NCBI GenBank assembly: GCA_016178705.1
Contig: JACOST010000018.1
Span: 1 to 64,000, forward strand
Direction: 5' to 3'
From: Deltaproteobacteria bacterium
Lineage (GTDB): Bacteria; Desulfobacterota; Binatia; HRBIN30; JACQVA1
DNA: 64,000 nucleotides
Below are positions 18,319 through 27,300 of this stretch, in pieces; the first letter of the stretch is position 1; each line of letters begins with the position of its first letter. The notes beneath the pieces are model-generated. The model saw only the letters and a list, made by a program, of their open reading frames with translations. It was not told the origin of the DNA and made no database searches. Both the position numbers and the translations under genes were made by a program.

Positions 18319-18983
18319 GGAGCAGCGGCAAGGACAGCGCGTGGACGCTGCATGTGCTGCGGCAGGAGGGGCGATACGAAGTGGTGGGGTTGGTCACGAC
18401 CATCAACGAAGCCGTCGACCGCGTTGCGATGCACGCGGTGCGGCGCGTGCTGCTCGAGGCGCAGGCCGACGCGGCAGGTCTGCCGCTCTGGCCGGTGCCG
18501 ATCCCCTCTCCGTGTAGCAACGACGAGTACGAAGCGGCGATGACGCGCGTGATCCGGCGCGCTCGCGACGACGGTATCGAGGCGTTCGCTTTCGGCGATC
18601 TCTTTCTCGCTGACGTCCGCGCGTACCGCGAGCGGCAACTGGCGGGCACCGGTGTGGCGCCGCTGTTCCCCCTGTGGCAGCGGCCGACCGCGGCGCTCGC
18701 GCGCGAGATGCTCGCCGGCGGTTTGCGGGCCGTGCTGACCTGTGTCGATCCGCAACAACTGCCCGCAGCATTCGCGGGACGCTCGTTCGATCACGCACTG
18801 CTGGCCGACTTGCCCAGCGCTGTTGACCCGTGCGGCGAGAACGGCGAGTTTCATACCTTTGCGCACGCCGGACCGATGTTCGCGCACGATATCGCGATCA
18901 CGGTCGGCGAAATGGTGACGCGCGACGGCTTTGTGTTTGCCGACGTGATGCCGGCAACGGACAGGAGGAGGGTGAATGGCTGA
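18291..18983 (+). CDS. PP-loop ATPase, diphthine-ammonia ligase (Dph6)-like
   Basis: The 230-residue protein begins with a PP-loop WSSGKDSAWTLHVL that binds ATP and forms an adenylate intermediate. It continues with the ATP_bind_4 pattern, including the FGDLFLADVRAYRERQL segment. In eukaryotes the family amidates diphthine. In bacteria the substrate is unknown, and related proteins act in other amidations. Its last eight bases overlap the next gene, so the two are probably co-translated. The start codon lies in a perfect 9-bp inverted repeat, described separately. Confidence 0.8.
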   Translation: MPKLRILLAWSSGKDSAWTLHVLRQEGRYEVVGLVTTINEAVDRVAMHAVRRVLLEAQADAAGLPLWPVPIPSPCSNDEYEAAMTRVIRRARDDGIEAFAFGDLFLADVRAYRERQLAGTGVAPLFPLWQRPTAALAREMLAGGLRAVLTCVDPQQLPAAFAGRSFDHALLADLPSAVDPCGENGEFHTFAHAGPMFAHDIAITVGEMVTRDGFVFADVMPATDRRRVNG

Positions 18984-19389
18984 CAAGAAGCGCGGTCCGA
19001 TTCTCACGACGTTCGCGGTGCTCTTCGCTTTGATCGCGGTGTCGAATCTGCTCAAGCCACTGCAGCTCGGCGGGGCGCGAACCGGCTTCGTGTTCTTCGG
19101 GCAACGATTGAGCGGTACACCGAACATGATCATCGGCCCGCTGTTCGGCCTCTACCTCGCCACCTACGCGCTGGCGATCTGGCGGATGAAGCGCTTCGCG
19201 ATCCCACTCGCGCACGCCTACGCGTTGTACGTGATCATCAATCTGTTCATGTTCCAAGAATCCGGTCCGAAGCCGGAAGGCGCGGGGATGGGCTACGCGA
19301 TCTTTGGCGCCGTCTACGCGGTGATTGCGATCGGCGTGTCGTTGGGTTCGGCGATCACTCTGACGCGGCGAAAAGACGAGTTATCGTAG
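18976..19389 (+). CDS. Small integral membrane protein
   Basis: The 137-residue product has four predicted membrane helices (about 10-28, 48-68, 80-97 and 104-128) and basic ends. I do not recognise a family. It overlaps the PP-loop ATPase gene by eight bases and has a strong GGAGGAGGG ribosome site inside that gene's 3' end, so the pair is an operon. It resembles small membrane proteins that modulate other complexes, but nothing in the sequence names a partner. Confidence 0.7.
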   Translation: MADKKRGPILTTFAVLFALIAVSNLLKPLQLGGARTGFVFFGQRLSGTPNMIIGPLFGLYLATYALAIWRMKRFAIPLAHAYALYVIINLFMFQESGPKPEGAGMGYAIFGAVYAVIAIGVSLGSAITLTRRKDELS

Positions 19390-19427
19390 CGCGGAGTGTT
19401 TGTCGTCCGCAGTGAAGAGGGACGAGG

Positions 19428-20426
19428 ATGGAATTCGCGATCCAAGTGGCCGGCGGCCAAGTCCGCCACGACAAGTCTGGCATCGAGGCCGTGATCGAAG
19501 AGGCACAGCTAGCCGAGGCGGTCGGGTTCAGCGCGATCTTCGTCCCGGATCACTATTGCTTCGAGGCGTTGGGAGTGCTGCAGACGAACGTCCCCGCCTA
19601 CGAGATGTTCTTCGTGATGGCGACGCTGGCGCAGCGGACGAAGACCATCAAGATCGGCAGCCACGTCGCCTGCATGGTGTTCCGCCACCCGGCAATGCAC
19701 GCGCGGCTGTTCGCACAGCTCGATGAAGCCAGCGGCGGCCGCGTGATCGCGGGTATTGGCGCCGGGTGGACGCGCGCCGAGTTCGCGATGATGGGGATCG
19801 CGTTCCCGGAGGTCACCGAGCGCTTGCGGATCATGGACGAAGCGGTGGCGATCATCCGCGGCTTGTGGGGCGCCGCGCCGTTCACGTTCCACGGCAAGTA
19901 CTTCCAGGTCACCGAGGCCGTATGCCTTCCCAAACCGATGCAGCAACCGCATCCGCCGCTGATGCTCGGTGGCAGCGGCAACGGCATCCTGCGGCGCGCC
20001 GGCGAGTGGGCCGACATCATCCACATGGTGCCGGTGATCGGCGCGGCCGGCACGACGACGATCGAAGAGATCGGCAAGTTCAGCGACGCATCCCTCGCCG
20101 AGAAACTCGCGCGGGTTCGGCGCGCCGAAGCGATCGCGGGACGGCCGCGCGGTGGTGTCCGCTTCGCCTCGACGATCTTCAACTACCTGATGACCAGCTC
20201 GTCGCAACAAACCCGCGCGATGGCCACGCGGCTCGGCGGCGTTTTCGGTCTCACGCCCGAGGAGTTGCTCAAGCATCCGATCGCCTTGATCGGCACACCC
20301 GAGGAAATGATCGCCGAGCTGCGCCGCCGCCAAGCGACGCACGGGTTGTCGCTGCTGGCCATCAACTTCAGCCACCCCGATCACATCCGGAATTTCGGCG
20401 AGCAGGTGATCGCGAAACTGCGCTAG
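19428..20426 (+). CDS. LLM-class (luciferase-like) F420-type oxidoreductase
   Basis: This 332-residue TIM-barrel protein of the bacterial luciferase-like superfamily has GIGAGWTRAEF near residue 105, ERLRIMDEAVAIIRGLW near 140 and LGGSGNGILRRAGEWADI near 185, all hallmarks of F420-dependent oxidoreductases. The substrate is unknown. It is a distant paralogue of the gene at 41333. A GAGG-type site precedes the ATG. It runs convergent with the MoaD-like gene at the end of the aldehyde oxidoreductase cluster. Confidence 0.9.
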   Translation: MEFAIQVAGGQVRHDKSGIEAVIEEAQLAEAVGFSAIFVPDHYCFEALGVLQTNVPAYEMFFVMATLAQRTKTIKIGSHVACMVFRHPAMHARLFAQLDEASGGRVIAGIGAGWTRAEFAMMGIAFPEVTERLRIMDEAVAIIRGLWGAAPFTFHGKYFQVTEAVCLPKPMQQPHPPLMLGGSGNGILRRAGEWADIIHMVPVIGAAGTTTIEEIGKFSDASLAEKLARVRRAEAIAGRPRGGVRFASTIFNYLMTSSSQQTRAMATRLGGVFGLTPEELLKHPIALIGTPEEMIAELRRRQATHGLSLLAINFSHPDHIRNFGEQVIAKLR

Positions 20427-20479
20427 CGGGACCATCCCAACCCACGACTTCGTTTAGAATCGGCGACCTGCAACACGCT

Positions 20480-20722
20480 TCAGCCGCCGGCCACCGGCGG
20501 AAAGATGCTCAGCACATCACCGTCGCTCAGCCGGCGAGCGAAGTCACGGTCATGATCGCCGTTGACGAGGATCATCTGCGCGCTCGCGCGTGGGATGTTC
20601 ATGCGCATGAGCAAGTCGCCGATGGTGGTGCCGTCGGGCAAATCAAGATCGCACTTTCCACGCGGAGATCCGATGGGCAGTTGCTTGCGCAGACTGGCGA
20701 AGAGACGGAGCTCGATCTTCAT
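20480..20722 (-). CDS. MoaD/ThiS-family sulfur carrier protein
   Basis: The 80-residue protein has a beta-grasp ubiquitin-like pattern from MKIELRLFASLRKQLP to a terminal GG, the site for adenylation and thiocarboxylation in MoaD-type carriers. It should donate sulfur in molybdopterin/tungstopterin synthesis. It closes the aldehyde oxidoreductase cluster on the same strand, after the FAD subunit gene. The ATG at 20722 gives the usual family length; longer frames to 20791 add a non-homologous leader. Confidence 0.85.
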   Translation of the reverse strand: MKIELRLFASLRKQLPIGSPRGKCDLDLPDGTTIGDLLMRMNIPRASAQMILVNGDHDRDFARRLSDGDVLSIFPPVAGG

Positions 20723-20826
20723 GGAGTCTCGGCACGCCTCGCGCATATGGCTGATCGCATATCGCAGATGGCGCGGAAGGCCATCAGCCATCTGCCATAC
20801 GCCAGCGGTGCCTCGGCCTCATTTGG

Positions 20827-22278
20827 TTAGTGCTTCGCTGCATCCTTCGCCGGTGGCGGTGTCTTGTAAATCCCCGGCGTCGGCGTCCGCGGTAGGTTGT
20901 CGAAGTTCGCCGGCTGCGTTCCGACCAGGGTCGCGTGATGTTCGCTTGGTGTCGTGGGCGGGCTGAGGTGATTGAAGTGATATCCGCGCGACTTCGATGA
21001 CGTTCCGATCGTAGTCTGTGCCAACAACTTGGACGCGGCGCGGCTGGCAACGTAGACGCGGCGCAGATCCCAGGGCCGCTCGTGCAGGTAGTGCTTCCAT
21101 TCCGCGAGATCCACCTGCGATTGGATCAGCCCCTTCAGCATACCGACGTCGGTCAGCATTGTTGTGTCTTCGATCGGGCCGACGATGATGCCACCGACGA
21201 GTCGCGTGCCGTCCCACACCAGCTTGCGGTACACCGGCCGCGCGGCATTCCACACCACGGTGGTGTCGCCGGTGTCCTGCCAGCGGCCGAAGCTGGTGCA
21301 GTGGAGGTTGGCCACGTCGAGAATGTTCATCACCAAACTGCCGGGGTAGGTCCGCGTCTGACCCGCCATGTTGGCGCCGGCGATGCGGCCATGATCGACC
21401 GCAGTGGTCTGAATCGCATGAATCACCGGCGGACCGCCGAGCAGATTGGGACCTTGGGCAACGTCGCCGGCCGCATAGATCCCCGGCACCTTGGTCTGCA
21501 TGTGCACATCGACCACGATGCCCTTCTCGACGTGAATGCCTGATCCGTCGAGGAAGCCGACGTTCGGCCGAATGCCGGTGGACAGCACGACGAGATTGGC
21601 CGTGAGTACTTGGCCGTCCGACAGCGCCACGGTTTTCTTGCGCGCGCCCTTGATCGCCCGCACGCTGCAACCGGTATAGACGTCGATGCCGCGTGCGCGC
21701 AGCCACGCTTCGGCGGCTTCCGCGCCGCGCCGATCGAGCATGCGCGGCAAGATCTGCCCCTCCAACTCGACCACGGCGAGTTTCCAACCGAGCTTGTGCA
21801 ACGCGTTGAGAATGATCAGGCCGATGAAGCCGGCACCGACCAGCACCACCGATGGTCGTTTCGCCTCCGCCGACTCCATCACCTTGATCGCATCGGCCAG
21901 GGTCCACAGATTGTGCACGTGCCGGCCATCGGCGCCCGGTATTGCCGGTTGGATCGGCGCCGAGCCGGTGGCGATCAAGAGGGTGTCGAAGGTAATCACT
22001 TCGCCATCGTCGAGTTCGACGGTGCGCGCGCTGCTATCGATGCGTTCGGCGCGCCGGCCGATACGGCGCGTGACCTGCAGCCGATCGAAGTACTCGTCCG
22101 AGCCGGTGTCGAGATGTGCGGCCGGGATCTCCTTCGCCAAGAAGTAGGGCAGCGCCATGCGCGCGTACGCCCGTTCGTCTGAAATCAGCGTGACAGTAGC
22201 GCCAGTGTCGATCTGACGAATGGTTTCTATCGCATTGATGCCGGCGGGGCCACCGCCGATGATGACGTGATGAGACAT
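20827..22278 (-). CDS. FAD/NAD(P)-dependent oxidoreductase, AorC-like subunit of aldehyde oxidoreductase
   Basis: The 483-residue pyridine-nucleotide-disulfide-type oxidoreductase has an N-terminal FAD motif IIGGGPAG, the ATGSAP loop, an NAD motif LVGAGFIGLIIL near residue 145 and the second FAD motif GIYAAGDV. A C-terminal extension carries a Pro/Thr-rich end. The position in a cluster with an AOR large subunit and a polyferredoxin matches the NAD-linked AorABC enzymes of Aromatoleum, where the FAD subunit passes electrons to NAD. GAGG with proper spacing supports ATG 22278 over GTG 22284. Confidence 0.85.
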   Translation of the reverse strand: MSHHVIIGGGPAGINAIETIRQIDTGATVTLISDERAYARMALPYFLAKEIPAAHLDTGSDEYFDRLQVTRRIGRRAERIDSSARTVELDDGEVITFDTLLIATGSAPIQPAIPGADGRHVHNLWTLADAIKVMESAEAKRPSVVLVGAGFIGLIILNALHKLGWKLAVVELEGQILPRMLDRRGAEAAEAWLRARGIDVYTGCSVRAIKGARKKTVALSDGQVLTANLVVLSTGIRPNVGFLDGSGIHVEKGIVVDVHMQTKVPGIYAAGDVAQGPNLLGGPPVIHAIQTTAVDHGRIAGANMAGQTRTYPGSLVMNILDVANLHCTSFGRWQDTGDTTVVWNAARPVYRKLVWDGTRLVGGIIVGPIEDTTMLTDVGMLKGLIQSQVDLAEWKHYLHERPWDLRRVYVASRAASKLLAQTTIGTSSKSRGYHFNHLSPPTTPSEHHATLVGTQPANFDNLPRTPTPGIYKTPPPAKDAAKH

Positions 22279-22288
22279 GATCACCTCG

Positions 22289-22395
22289 GGTTGTTAGGTG
22301 TTAGGTTGTTGGTTGCTAGGTTACGGATAGCCGTTGCTCGACCTGGAGGCGATTTCCGCCCCCTAACAGCCTAACAGCGAACAACCTAACAACCT
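22289..22395. repeat. Imperfect inverted repeat of TAACAACC-like units between cluster genes
   Basis: The left arm at 22289-22322 is built from TTGTTAGG-like units, and the right arm at 22361-22395 from their complement CCTAACAAC. Together they could fold into a long imperfect stem with a loop of about 38 bases. It sits between the second MoaD-like gene and the AorC-like gene. It could be a processing site or attenuator within the transcript, or a passive slippage-born repeat. Confidence 0.6.
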
Positions 22396-22401
22396 GCACT
22401 C

Positions 22402-22662
22402 TCATCCTCCGGGATATCCCCGTGCGCCGTGTAGAAAGATCGTCACGCGGTCATCGCCGGTCACGTGCGTATCGAGGCCGTTGAGGAAGGCGATGTTGCG
22501 GCCGTTCACCAGCACTTCGATGTCACGATTGAGTTGGCCGTCGGGAAACAAGATCGCCGCCGGCACCGGCGCATGGTGCAATACTACCGCGACAGTGTCG
22601 CCGGTCACCGCTTGCTCCGCGCCGAAGCGGCGCAATCCCCCGAGGATTCTCAGCACAGCCAT
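22402..22662 (-). CDS. MoaD/ThiS-family sulfur carrier protein, second copy
   Basis: The 86-residue beta-grasp protein begins MAVLRILGGLRRFGAEQ and ends RGYPGG, with the terminal di-glycine needed for thiocarboxylation. It lies 17 bases downstream of the AOR large subunit gene, a position often occupied by a dedicated MoaD-like protein in tungsten enzyme operons. It is clearly different in sequence from the copy at 20480, so the two may serve different steps or cofactors. Confidence 0.85.
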   Translation of the reverse strand: MAVLRILGGLRRFGAEQAVTGDTVAVVLHHAPVPAAILFPDGQLNRDIEVLVNGRNIAFLNGLDTHVTGDDRVTIFLHGARGYPGG

Positions 22663-22679
22663 TCCTCGTCGCGTACGGC

Positions 22680-24557
22680 TTACACCAGACCGAGTTCCTT
22701 GCGCTTCGCCGCCGTCACCTTGCCGTCGGCGGTCCAACCGCGCAGGCGGTAGTACTCAGGCAACATTTCGCCCAACCGATTCACCATCCCCTTCGCGGGG
22801 CCGGACGGGATCGGTTGTTCGAGCATTCGCTTCGGCAAGGTGTCGCTGCCTTTGCCCAACCCGGCGCGCTCGTTCCACAGGCGTTCGAGATTCCAGATGC
22901 GTTCGCCCGCCTGGGTCAGGCTGTCCATCGTGTACGACACGCCGGTGGCGGCGACGAGCTGCGGGAGCATCTCTTCGAGCCCGACGCCGAAGGTGAGGAA
23001 CAGGCAGAGCCCGGTAGCGTCGACAGCGGAGGTGATGTCTTGAAAGATTTTGGTGATCTCCGCTTTACCTTCGGTGACGTGCGGGTCCATCTTGGTCGGA
23101 ATGCCGAGGATCTCCGGCGACACGGTGTACGACTTCAAGTGACACGCGCCGCGGTTGGACGTCGCGTAGCCCAAACCCATGCCTTGAATCGCGCGGCTGT
23201 CGTAGGCGGGAAACTCCTGCCCGCGTACGCCCATGAAAAATTCGGGATGGCCGAAGCGTGCGGTGAGGCGCTTCGAACCTTCCGCGAGCAGATCGCCGAA
23301 GCCGTCGCGGAAGGCCACCTTCTCGGCCATCGCGACTAGCGCGTCGGCACTGCCGAACCGCAGTGGCATGCCGGTGATGGAGTTGGTGATGATCTCCTTC
23401 TCGTACATCTCCATCGCCGCGGCGAGCGTGGCACCGTAGGTGATCGGGTCCATGCCGTAGTCGTTGCACAGCCAGCCGGTCTTGATCAGCGCGTCGAGGT
23501 CGCCGATGCCGCAATCGGCGCCCATCGCCCACGCGTTTTCATACTCGGGGCCTTCGCCGGCGATCTTCCAATTGCGCGGGTTGGTGTTCACCATGAACTT
23601 GCTGGAGGCCTCGCCCGGCAACTTGGTCACGCGCCCGCACGCGATGGTGCACGCGAAGCACGCCTTGTTGGCGACCAGCCGCGTCTCGGTGAGCGTCTCG
23701 CCGCTGATGTCTTCGGCCTTCTCGAAGATCGTTTCGGTGTGATTGCGCGTCGGCATCGCGCCGTGCTCGTTGATGACGTTGACGAGCACTTCGGTGCCGT
23801 ACGTCGGTAGGCCTTCGGCGGTGACGGCGGACTCCTTCAGCTTCGCCTTCATCGCCCACGACGCGGCCATGAAGCCGCGCGCGTCGGCCAGCTTCACGCC
23901 GCCGGTGCCGCGCACGGCGATCGCCTTCAACATTTTCGATCCCATCACCGCGCCAACGCCGGAGCGGCCAGCGGCGCGGTGGAGATCGTTCATGATCGAG
24001 GCGAAGCGCACGAGATTCTCGCCCGCCGGTCCGATCGAGGCAACGATGGTGTCGGGCACACCCGATTCGCTGCGGATCATTTCTTCCGTGTCCCACACAC
24101 CCTTGCCCCACAGGTGGGTAGCATCGCGGAGTTCGACCTCGTCGTTGTGAATCCACAGATAGGTCGGACGCGGGGCGCGACCTTCGACGATGATCATGTC
24201 GTAGCCGGCGCACTTGAGCTCGGGCCCCCAGTGACCGCCAGAATTGGAGGTGGTGATGGCGCCCGTGAGCGCACCCTTGGTCACCACCATGTAGCGCGCG
24301 CCGCATGAGGCGTTGGTACCGGTGAGCGGACCGGTGACGAACAGCAGTTTGTTCTTCGGACTCAGCGGATCAACGTTTGGATCGCTCTCCTCCCACAGAT
24401 AGCGCGCGCCCAGTCCGCGGCCGCCGACGTATTCGCGCGCCCAGTCTTGGCGCAGCGACTCCTTCTTGATCGTGGCACGCGAAAGGTTCACCCGCAGGAC
24501 CGTGCCCGTCCAGCCGCCATGAATCCCGCCCGACGTTCCAGCCTGGTCGCCGATCAT
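22680..24557 (-). CDS. Aldehyde:ferredoxin oxidoreductase, tungsten-type large subunit (AorB-like)
   Basis: The 625-residue product is a full-length AOR-family protein. The N-terminal domain begins GGWTGTVLRVNLS; the conserved LLFVTGPLTG, TTSNSGGHWGPELK and AGRSGVGAVMGSKMLKAI segments line the metallopterin sites. The [4Fe-4S] ligands are C300, C303 and C307 (CFACTIAC), with a fourth in DATGLC near residue 510. It should oxidise aldehydes to carboxylic acids. GGAGGTGG precedes the ATG at 24557, which overlaps the ferredoxin subunit stop as ATGA. The reducing partner is probably the four-cluster ferredoxin plus the FAD subunit. Confidence 0.93.
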   Translation of the reverse strand: MIGDQAGTSGGIHGGWTGTVLRVNLSRATIKKESLRQDWAREYVGGRGLGARYLWEESDPNVDPLSPKNKLLFVTGPLTGTNASCGARYMVVTKGALTGAITTSNSGGHWGPELKCAGYDMIIVEGRAPRPTYLWIHNDEVELRDATHLWGKGVWDTEEMIRSESGVPDTIVASIGPAGENLVRFASIMNDLHRAAGRSGVGAVMGSKMLKAIAVRGTGGVKLADARGFMAASWAMKAKLKESAVTAEGLPTYGTEVLVNVINEHGAMPTRNHTETIFEKAEDISGETLTETRLVANKACFACTIACGRVTKLPGEASSKFMVNTNPRNWKIAGEGPEYENAWAMGADCGIGDLDALIKTGWLCNDYGMDPITYGATLAAAMEMYEKEIITNSITGMPLRFGSADALVAMAEKVAFRDGFGDLLAEGSKRLTARFGHPEFFMGVRGQEFPAYDSRAIQGMGLGYATSNRGACHLKSYTVSPEILGIPTKMDPHVTEGKAEITKIFQDITSAVDATGLCLFLTFGVGLEEMLPQLVAATGVSYTMDSLTQAGERIWNLERLWNERAGLGKGSDTLPKRMLEQPIPSGPAKGMVNRLGEMLPEYYRLRGWTADGKVTAAKRKELGLV

Positions 24558-25039
24558 GCTCCACCTCCGGATCGCATCTCCGCGTGGGTCTGGTTGAGAT
24601 CCGCGGCCCACGGGCCGAGCCAGTCGGCGGCGGGCGTGTCGACGTACTCGATGGCGCCGGTTGGACAGGCGTGTGCACACGCCGGATCGCCCGCGCACAG
24701 ATCACACTTCACCGCCTTGTGTGTGTCGGGGCTGTACCAGACCGTGCCGTAGGGACAGGCGATGGTGCAGAGTCCGCAGCCGACGCACAACTCGGGCACC
24801 ACAACCTTTGCCGCCGCCGCGGAGATGGTGATGGCGTTCACCGGACACGCGGTCAAACACCACGCTTCGTCGCATTGGAAGCAGGCGTACGGTGCATAGC
24901 TCGCCTGGTCGTCGAACAGGTGCACGCGAATGAGCGAGCGTGCAGGTTGAAACGTGCCGGTCTGCACGAACGAGCAGGCCAGTTCACACTGAATGCATCC
25001 AGTACATTTCTCCGGGATGATGCGCAGTTGCTTCGCCAC
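24554..25039 (-). CDS. Polyferredoxin subunit of aldehyde oxidoreductase (AorA-like)
   Basis: The 161-residue protein carries four cysteine sets for [4Fe-4S] clusters: CTGCIQCELAC, CFQCDEAWCLTACP, CVGCGLCTIACP and CDLCAGDPACAHACP. It resembles the electron-transfer subunits of DMSO-reductase-type enzymes and AorA. The GTG start at 25039 is chosen because GGAGGAG lies upstream at the right spacing; the ATG at 25105 has no site. It is first in the cluster and is translationally coupled to the large subunit gene. Confidence 0.9.
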   Translation of the reverse strand: MAKQLRIIPEKCTGCIQCELACSFVQTGTFQPARSLIRVHLFDDQASYAPYACFQCDEAWCLTACPVNAITISAAAAKVVVPELCVGCGLCTIACPYGTVWYSPDTHKAVKCDLCAGDPACAHACPTGAIEYVDTPAADWLGPWAADLNQTHAEMRSGGGA

Positions 25040-25156
25040 GTCGTCTCCTCCGTCTGTCGCGCGCGATCCTAGCCCTACTCGTCGCAACGGAGCAAGAACA
25101 TTCAACCACTAAGCGCGCGCTTGTGTCGCCCGCGCCCCTCGGCTATCCGGCGCGGG

Positions 25157-25480
25157 ATGGCAGGATTCGAGTACGACCTAGCGTACGAGGTCGCGGATCT
25201 GGTGACGCGCACCGAGCGGTTACTCGACAAGCTGGGCCATCATTGGATCCGAAACGACGGGGTACGATGTAGCGAAGATCCGCGAGCCGAGCTCAGCGTC
25301 ACGTTGTCGAGCGGGCACCGCGTGCGCGTGGCGATCGGTCCGCTGCCACCTGAGCGACAGACCCACACCCTCTTCTTCCCGCGCGCTTTGCTAACGGCCG
25401 ACAGTGACGACGCGGACGATCACGAAGTGGCGGCGTTGCGCCACGCGTTCGTCGTCGCCCTGCTGCGCGTGGCGGGCTAA
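25157..25480 (+). CDS. Hypothetical protein
   Basis: The 107-residue soluble protein (MAGFEYDLAYEVADLVTRTE) is predicted to be alpha/beta and has no motif I recognise. The codon usage is like its neighbours'. Internal ATG 25157 is chosen; a longer non-ATG start at 25121 has no support. It precedes the membrane protein gene at 25514 by 33 bases on the same strand and may be co-transcribed. Confidence 0.5.
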   Translation: MAGFEYDLAYEVADLVTRTERLLDKLGHHWIRNDGVRCSEDPRAELSVTLSSGHRVRVAIGPLPPERQTHTLFFPRALLTADSDDADDHEVAALRHAFVVALLRVAG

Positions 25481-25513
25481 GTGGTGCTTGTTGCGTGACC
25501 GGGCCCCCGACGC

Positions 25514-27241
25514 ATGAGCCCGCCGAGCGATAGTTCAGTGCGCGTGGATCGCGCCAGCGTCGGCGGCGCGCTGGGAGCGCTGATCCTGTTCGCGCTGTTC
25601 GTCGGCTTTTTCCGCCCCGGTTACGTTCAGTGGGGGGTCGACTCGCTGTGGGTCGCCACGCTGGTGTTGTGGGGCGCGACGATTCGCCGCATCAGCGGCA
25701 CCACGTTGCTGCGGTCGTGGCCAAGCGCGCGCGGCCTCGTGTTACTGGGCGCATTGCTCGCGATCTTCGCCGCGTGCTGGCTGCCGTTCTACGACAACTG
25801 GCGCTGGGCCTACACGGGCGACTCCGTCGCATGGTTCTCATCGGCAGAAGGTTTGGCGCAGCACGGGTTGGTGCTGAATCTACTGAGCGTTCACGGCGTG
25901 GACAACAACTTCACGCTGCTGCACACACTCGGGTTCAACGCCCTGCTGTTCGTGTTCGAGCCAACGCTGTTCTGGCATCGCGTCGGCAAGTTGATCGCCA
26001 GCGGGTTGTCGCTGGCCGCCATCTACATGTACTTCGCGACCACGATCGGGCGGCGCGCCGCCGTGGCGGTTTTGATCGGCACGGCGACCAACTTTGTCTG
26101 GCTGTGGTTCTCGTACGTGAGCTATGGCCACATCGACAGCCACATCTTTTACTTTTCCACGCTGACCATGGCAGCGCTGATCTGGCGCGAGCCGGACCGG
26201 CTCGGGCTCTGGATGCTCTGCGGTCTCGTCGGCGGTGTCGCTTTGTTCTTCACGCAAACATCATGGTCGGCGGTTGCGGCCGTCGGCATCGTGCTCGGGG
26301 TGTTCGCACTGGCGACGCGCCGGTTGCCGTCGGCGATGGTCTATGGGATCTCGTTCGGCCTCGCGGGCGGCCCGGTGTTGGTGCAGCTGACGGACCTGCT
26401 GACGATGACGACGCGTCAGGCTGGATCGATTTACACCGTGGAGTACTTGCAACGCATCTTTACCACCATCCTGTGTTTGCCATTCGAGTCGCCACACCTC
26501 GGCGCGGGCGTCAACGGTGCGTTTCTGCGCTGGCCATTCGGCCGCTTGTACGTGGTCGGGTGCGCGCTCGCACTGATCGCCATCGTGCCGCCGGTGCGGC
26601 GGTGGCTGCGCATTCCGGCCGTCGCGCCGGTGCTGTTGGCGTTGCTGGTGTGGGATGCCGTGCTGATGACTGTGACGAACGGTGGCTACGGCACGCCGTC
26701 GACCAAGCGCACGTACAATCTCATCCCGCTGCAAGTCTTCTTCGCGCTGCTGCCGATGCTGGTGGTCGACGCATGGGCGATGCGATGGCGGTGGTCGCGC
26801 TACCTGAGCGGTGCAGCGATCGGCGGCGGCCTCGGGGTGTATGCCGTCTTCAATCTGCTTGTCATCGCGCAGCCGGCGCCGGGCGTCTACGGCGTCAACG
26901 TGTTTGACGGCTTGATCGAATTGCGCCAACGCTTTCCCGAGCGCCGCGTTCTGTTTCTCACCTCGCAGGCGGCCTACGCCGACACGTTCGCACCCGATAG
27001 TTTTTTGCAGCGGGCCTACAGAGTTCCGGAGCAACTCACCATTGACATGCGCTTCGAGGACGCGACCGTCACCGGCGCGTGCGAAGCACATTTGCTGTTG
27101 TGCTACGAGCCGAACGCCGACAAACCGCGCTTCCGGCCGCTGCTCGCGCGCTTCGACCGTGCGCTGCGGCCATTCCCGTTGCTGAACTCGTTCGAGATGG
27201 TCTGTTACGACTGCGTGACGTCGGAGGCGGCGAGTCCTTGA
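25514..27241 (+). CDS. Polytopic membrane protein, GT-C-fold (PMT-like) glycosyltransferase candidate
   Basis: The 575-residue product has about twelve membrane helices and a short soluble C-terminal domain with three clustered cysteines (residues about 525-570). The first-loop motif YTGDSVAWFSSAEGLAQHG (about 96-114) places an acidic residue where GT-C transferases keep their catalytic Asp, and SYGHIDSHIFYF lies where a second acidic/His loop is expected. I infer transfer of sugar from a polyprenyl carrier, but no family name can be given with certainty. A strong hairpin follows the stop. Confidence 0.5.
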   Translation: MSPPSDSSVRVDRASVGGALGALILFALFVGFFRPGYVQWGVDSLWVATLVLWGATIRRISGTTLLRSWPSARGLVLLGALLAIFAACWLPFYDNWRWAYTGDSVAWFSSAEGLAQHGLVLNLLSVHGVDNNFTLLHTLGFNALLFVFEPTLFWHRVGKLIASGLSLAAIYMYFATTIGRRAAVAVLIGTATNFVWLWFSYVSYGHIDSHIFYFSTLTMAALIWREPDRLGLWMLCGLVGGVALFFTQTSWSAVAAVGIVLGVFALATRRLPSAMVYGISFGLAGGPVLVQLTDLLTMTTRQAGSIYTVEYLQRIFTTILCLPFESPHLGAGVNGAFLRWPFGRLYVVGCALALIAIVPPVRRWLRIPAVAPVLLALLVWDAVLMTVTNGGYGTPSTKRTYNLIPLQVFFALLPMLVVDAWAMRWRWSRYLSGAAIGGGLGVYAVFNLLVIAQPAPGVYGVNVFDGLIELRQRFPERRVLFLTSQAAYADTFAPDSFLQRAYRVPEQLTIDMRFEDATVTGACEAHLLLCYEPNADKPRFRPLLARFDRALRPFPLLNSFEMVCYDCVTSEAASP

Positions 27242-27245
27242 AACG

Positions 27246-27279
27246 GCAGAGGCAGGGGAAACCGCTCCCCTGCCTCTGC
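27246..27279. terminator. Hairpin between convergent genes, likely bidirectional terminator
   Basis: A perfect 13-bp stem GCAGAGGCAGGGG / CCCCTGCCTCTGC with an eight-base loop lies five bases after the membrane protein stop and 21 bases from the atpE stop on the other strand. Neither side has a U-tract, so it may act with Rho or as an RNA-end protector rather than as a textbook intrinsic terminator. Confidence 0.75.
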
Positions 27280-27300
27280 ATTCCCTGAACGCCAGCGCGC

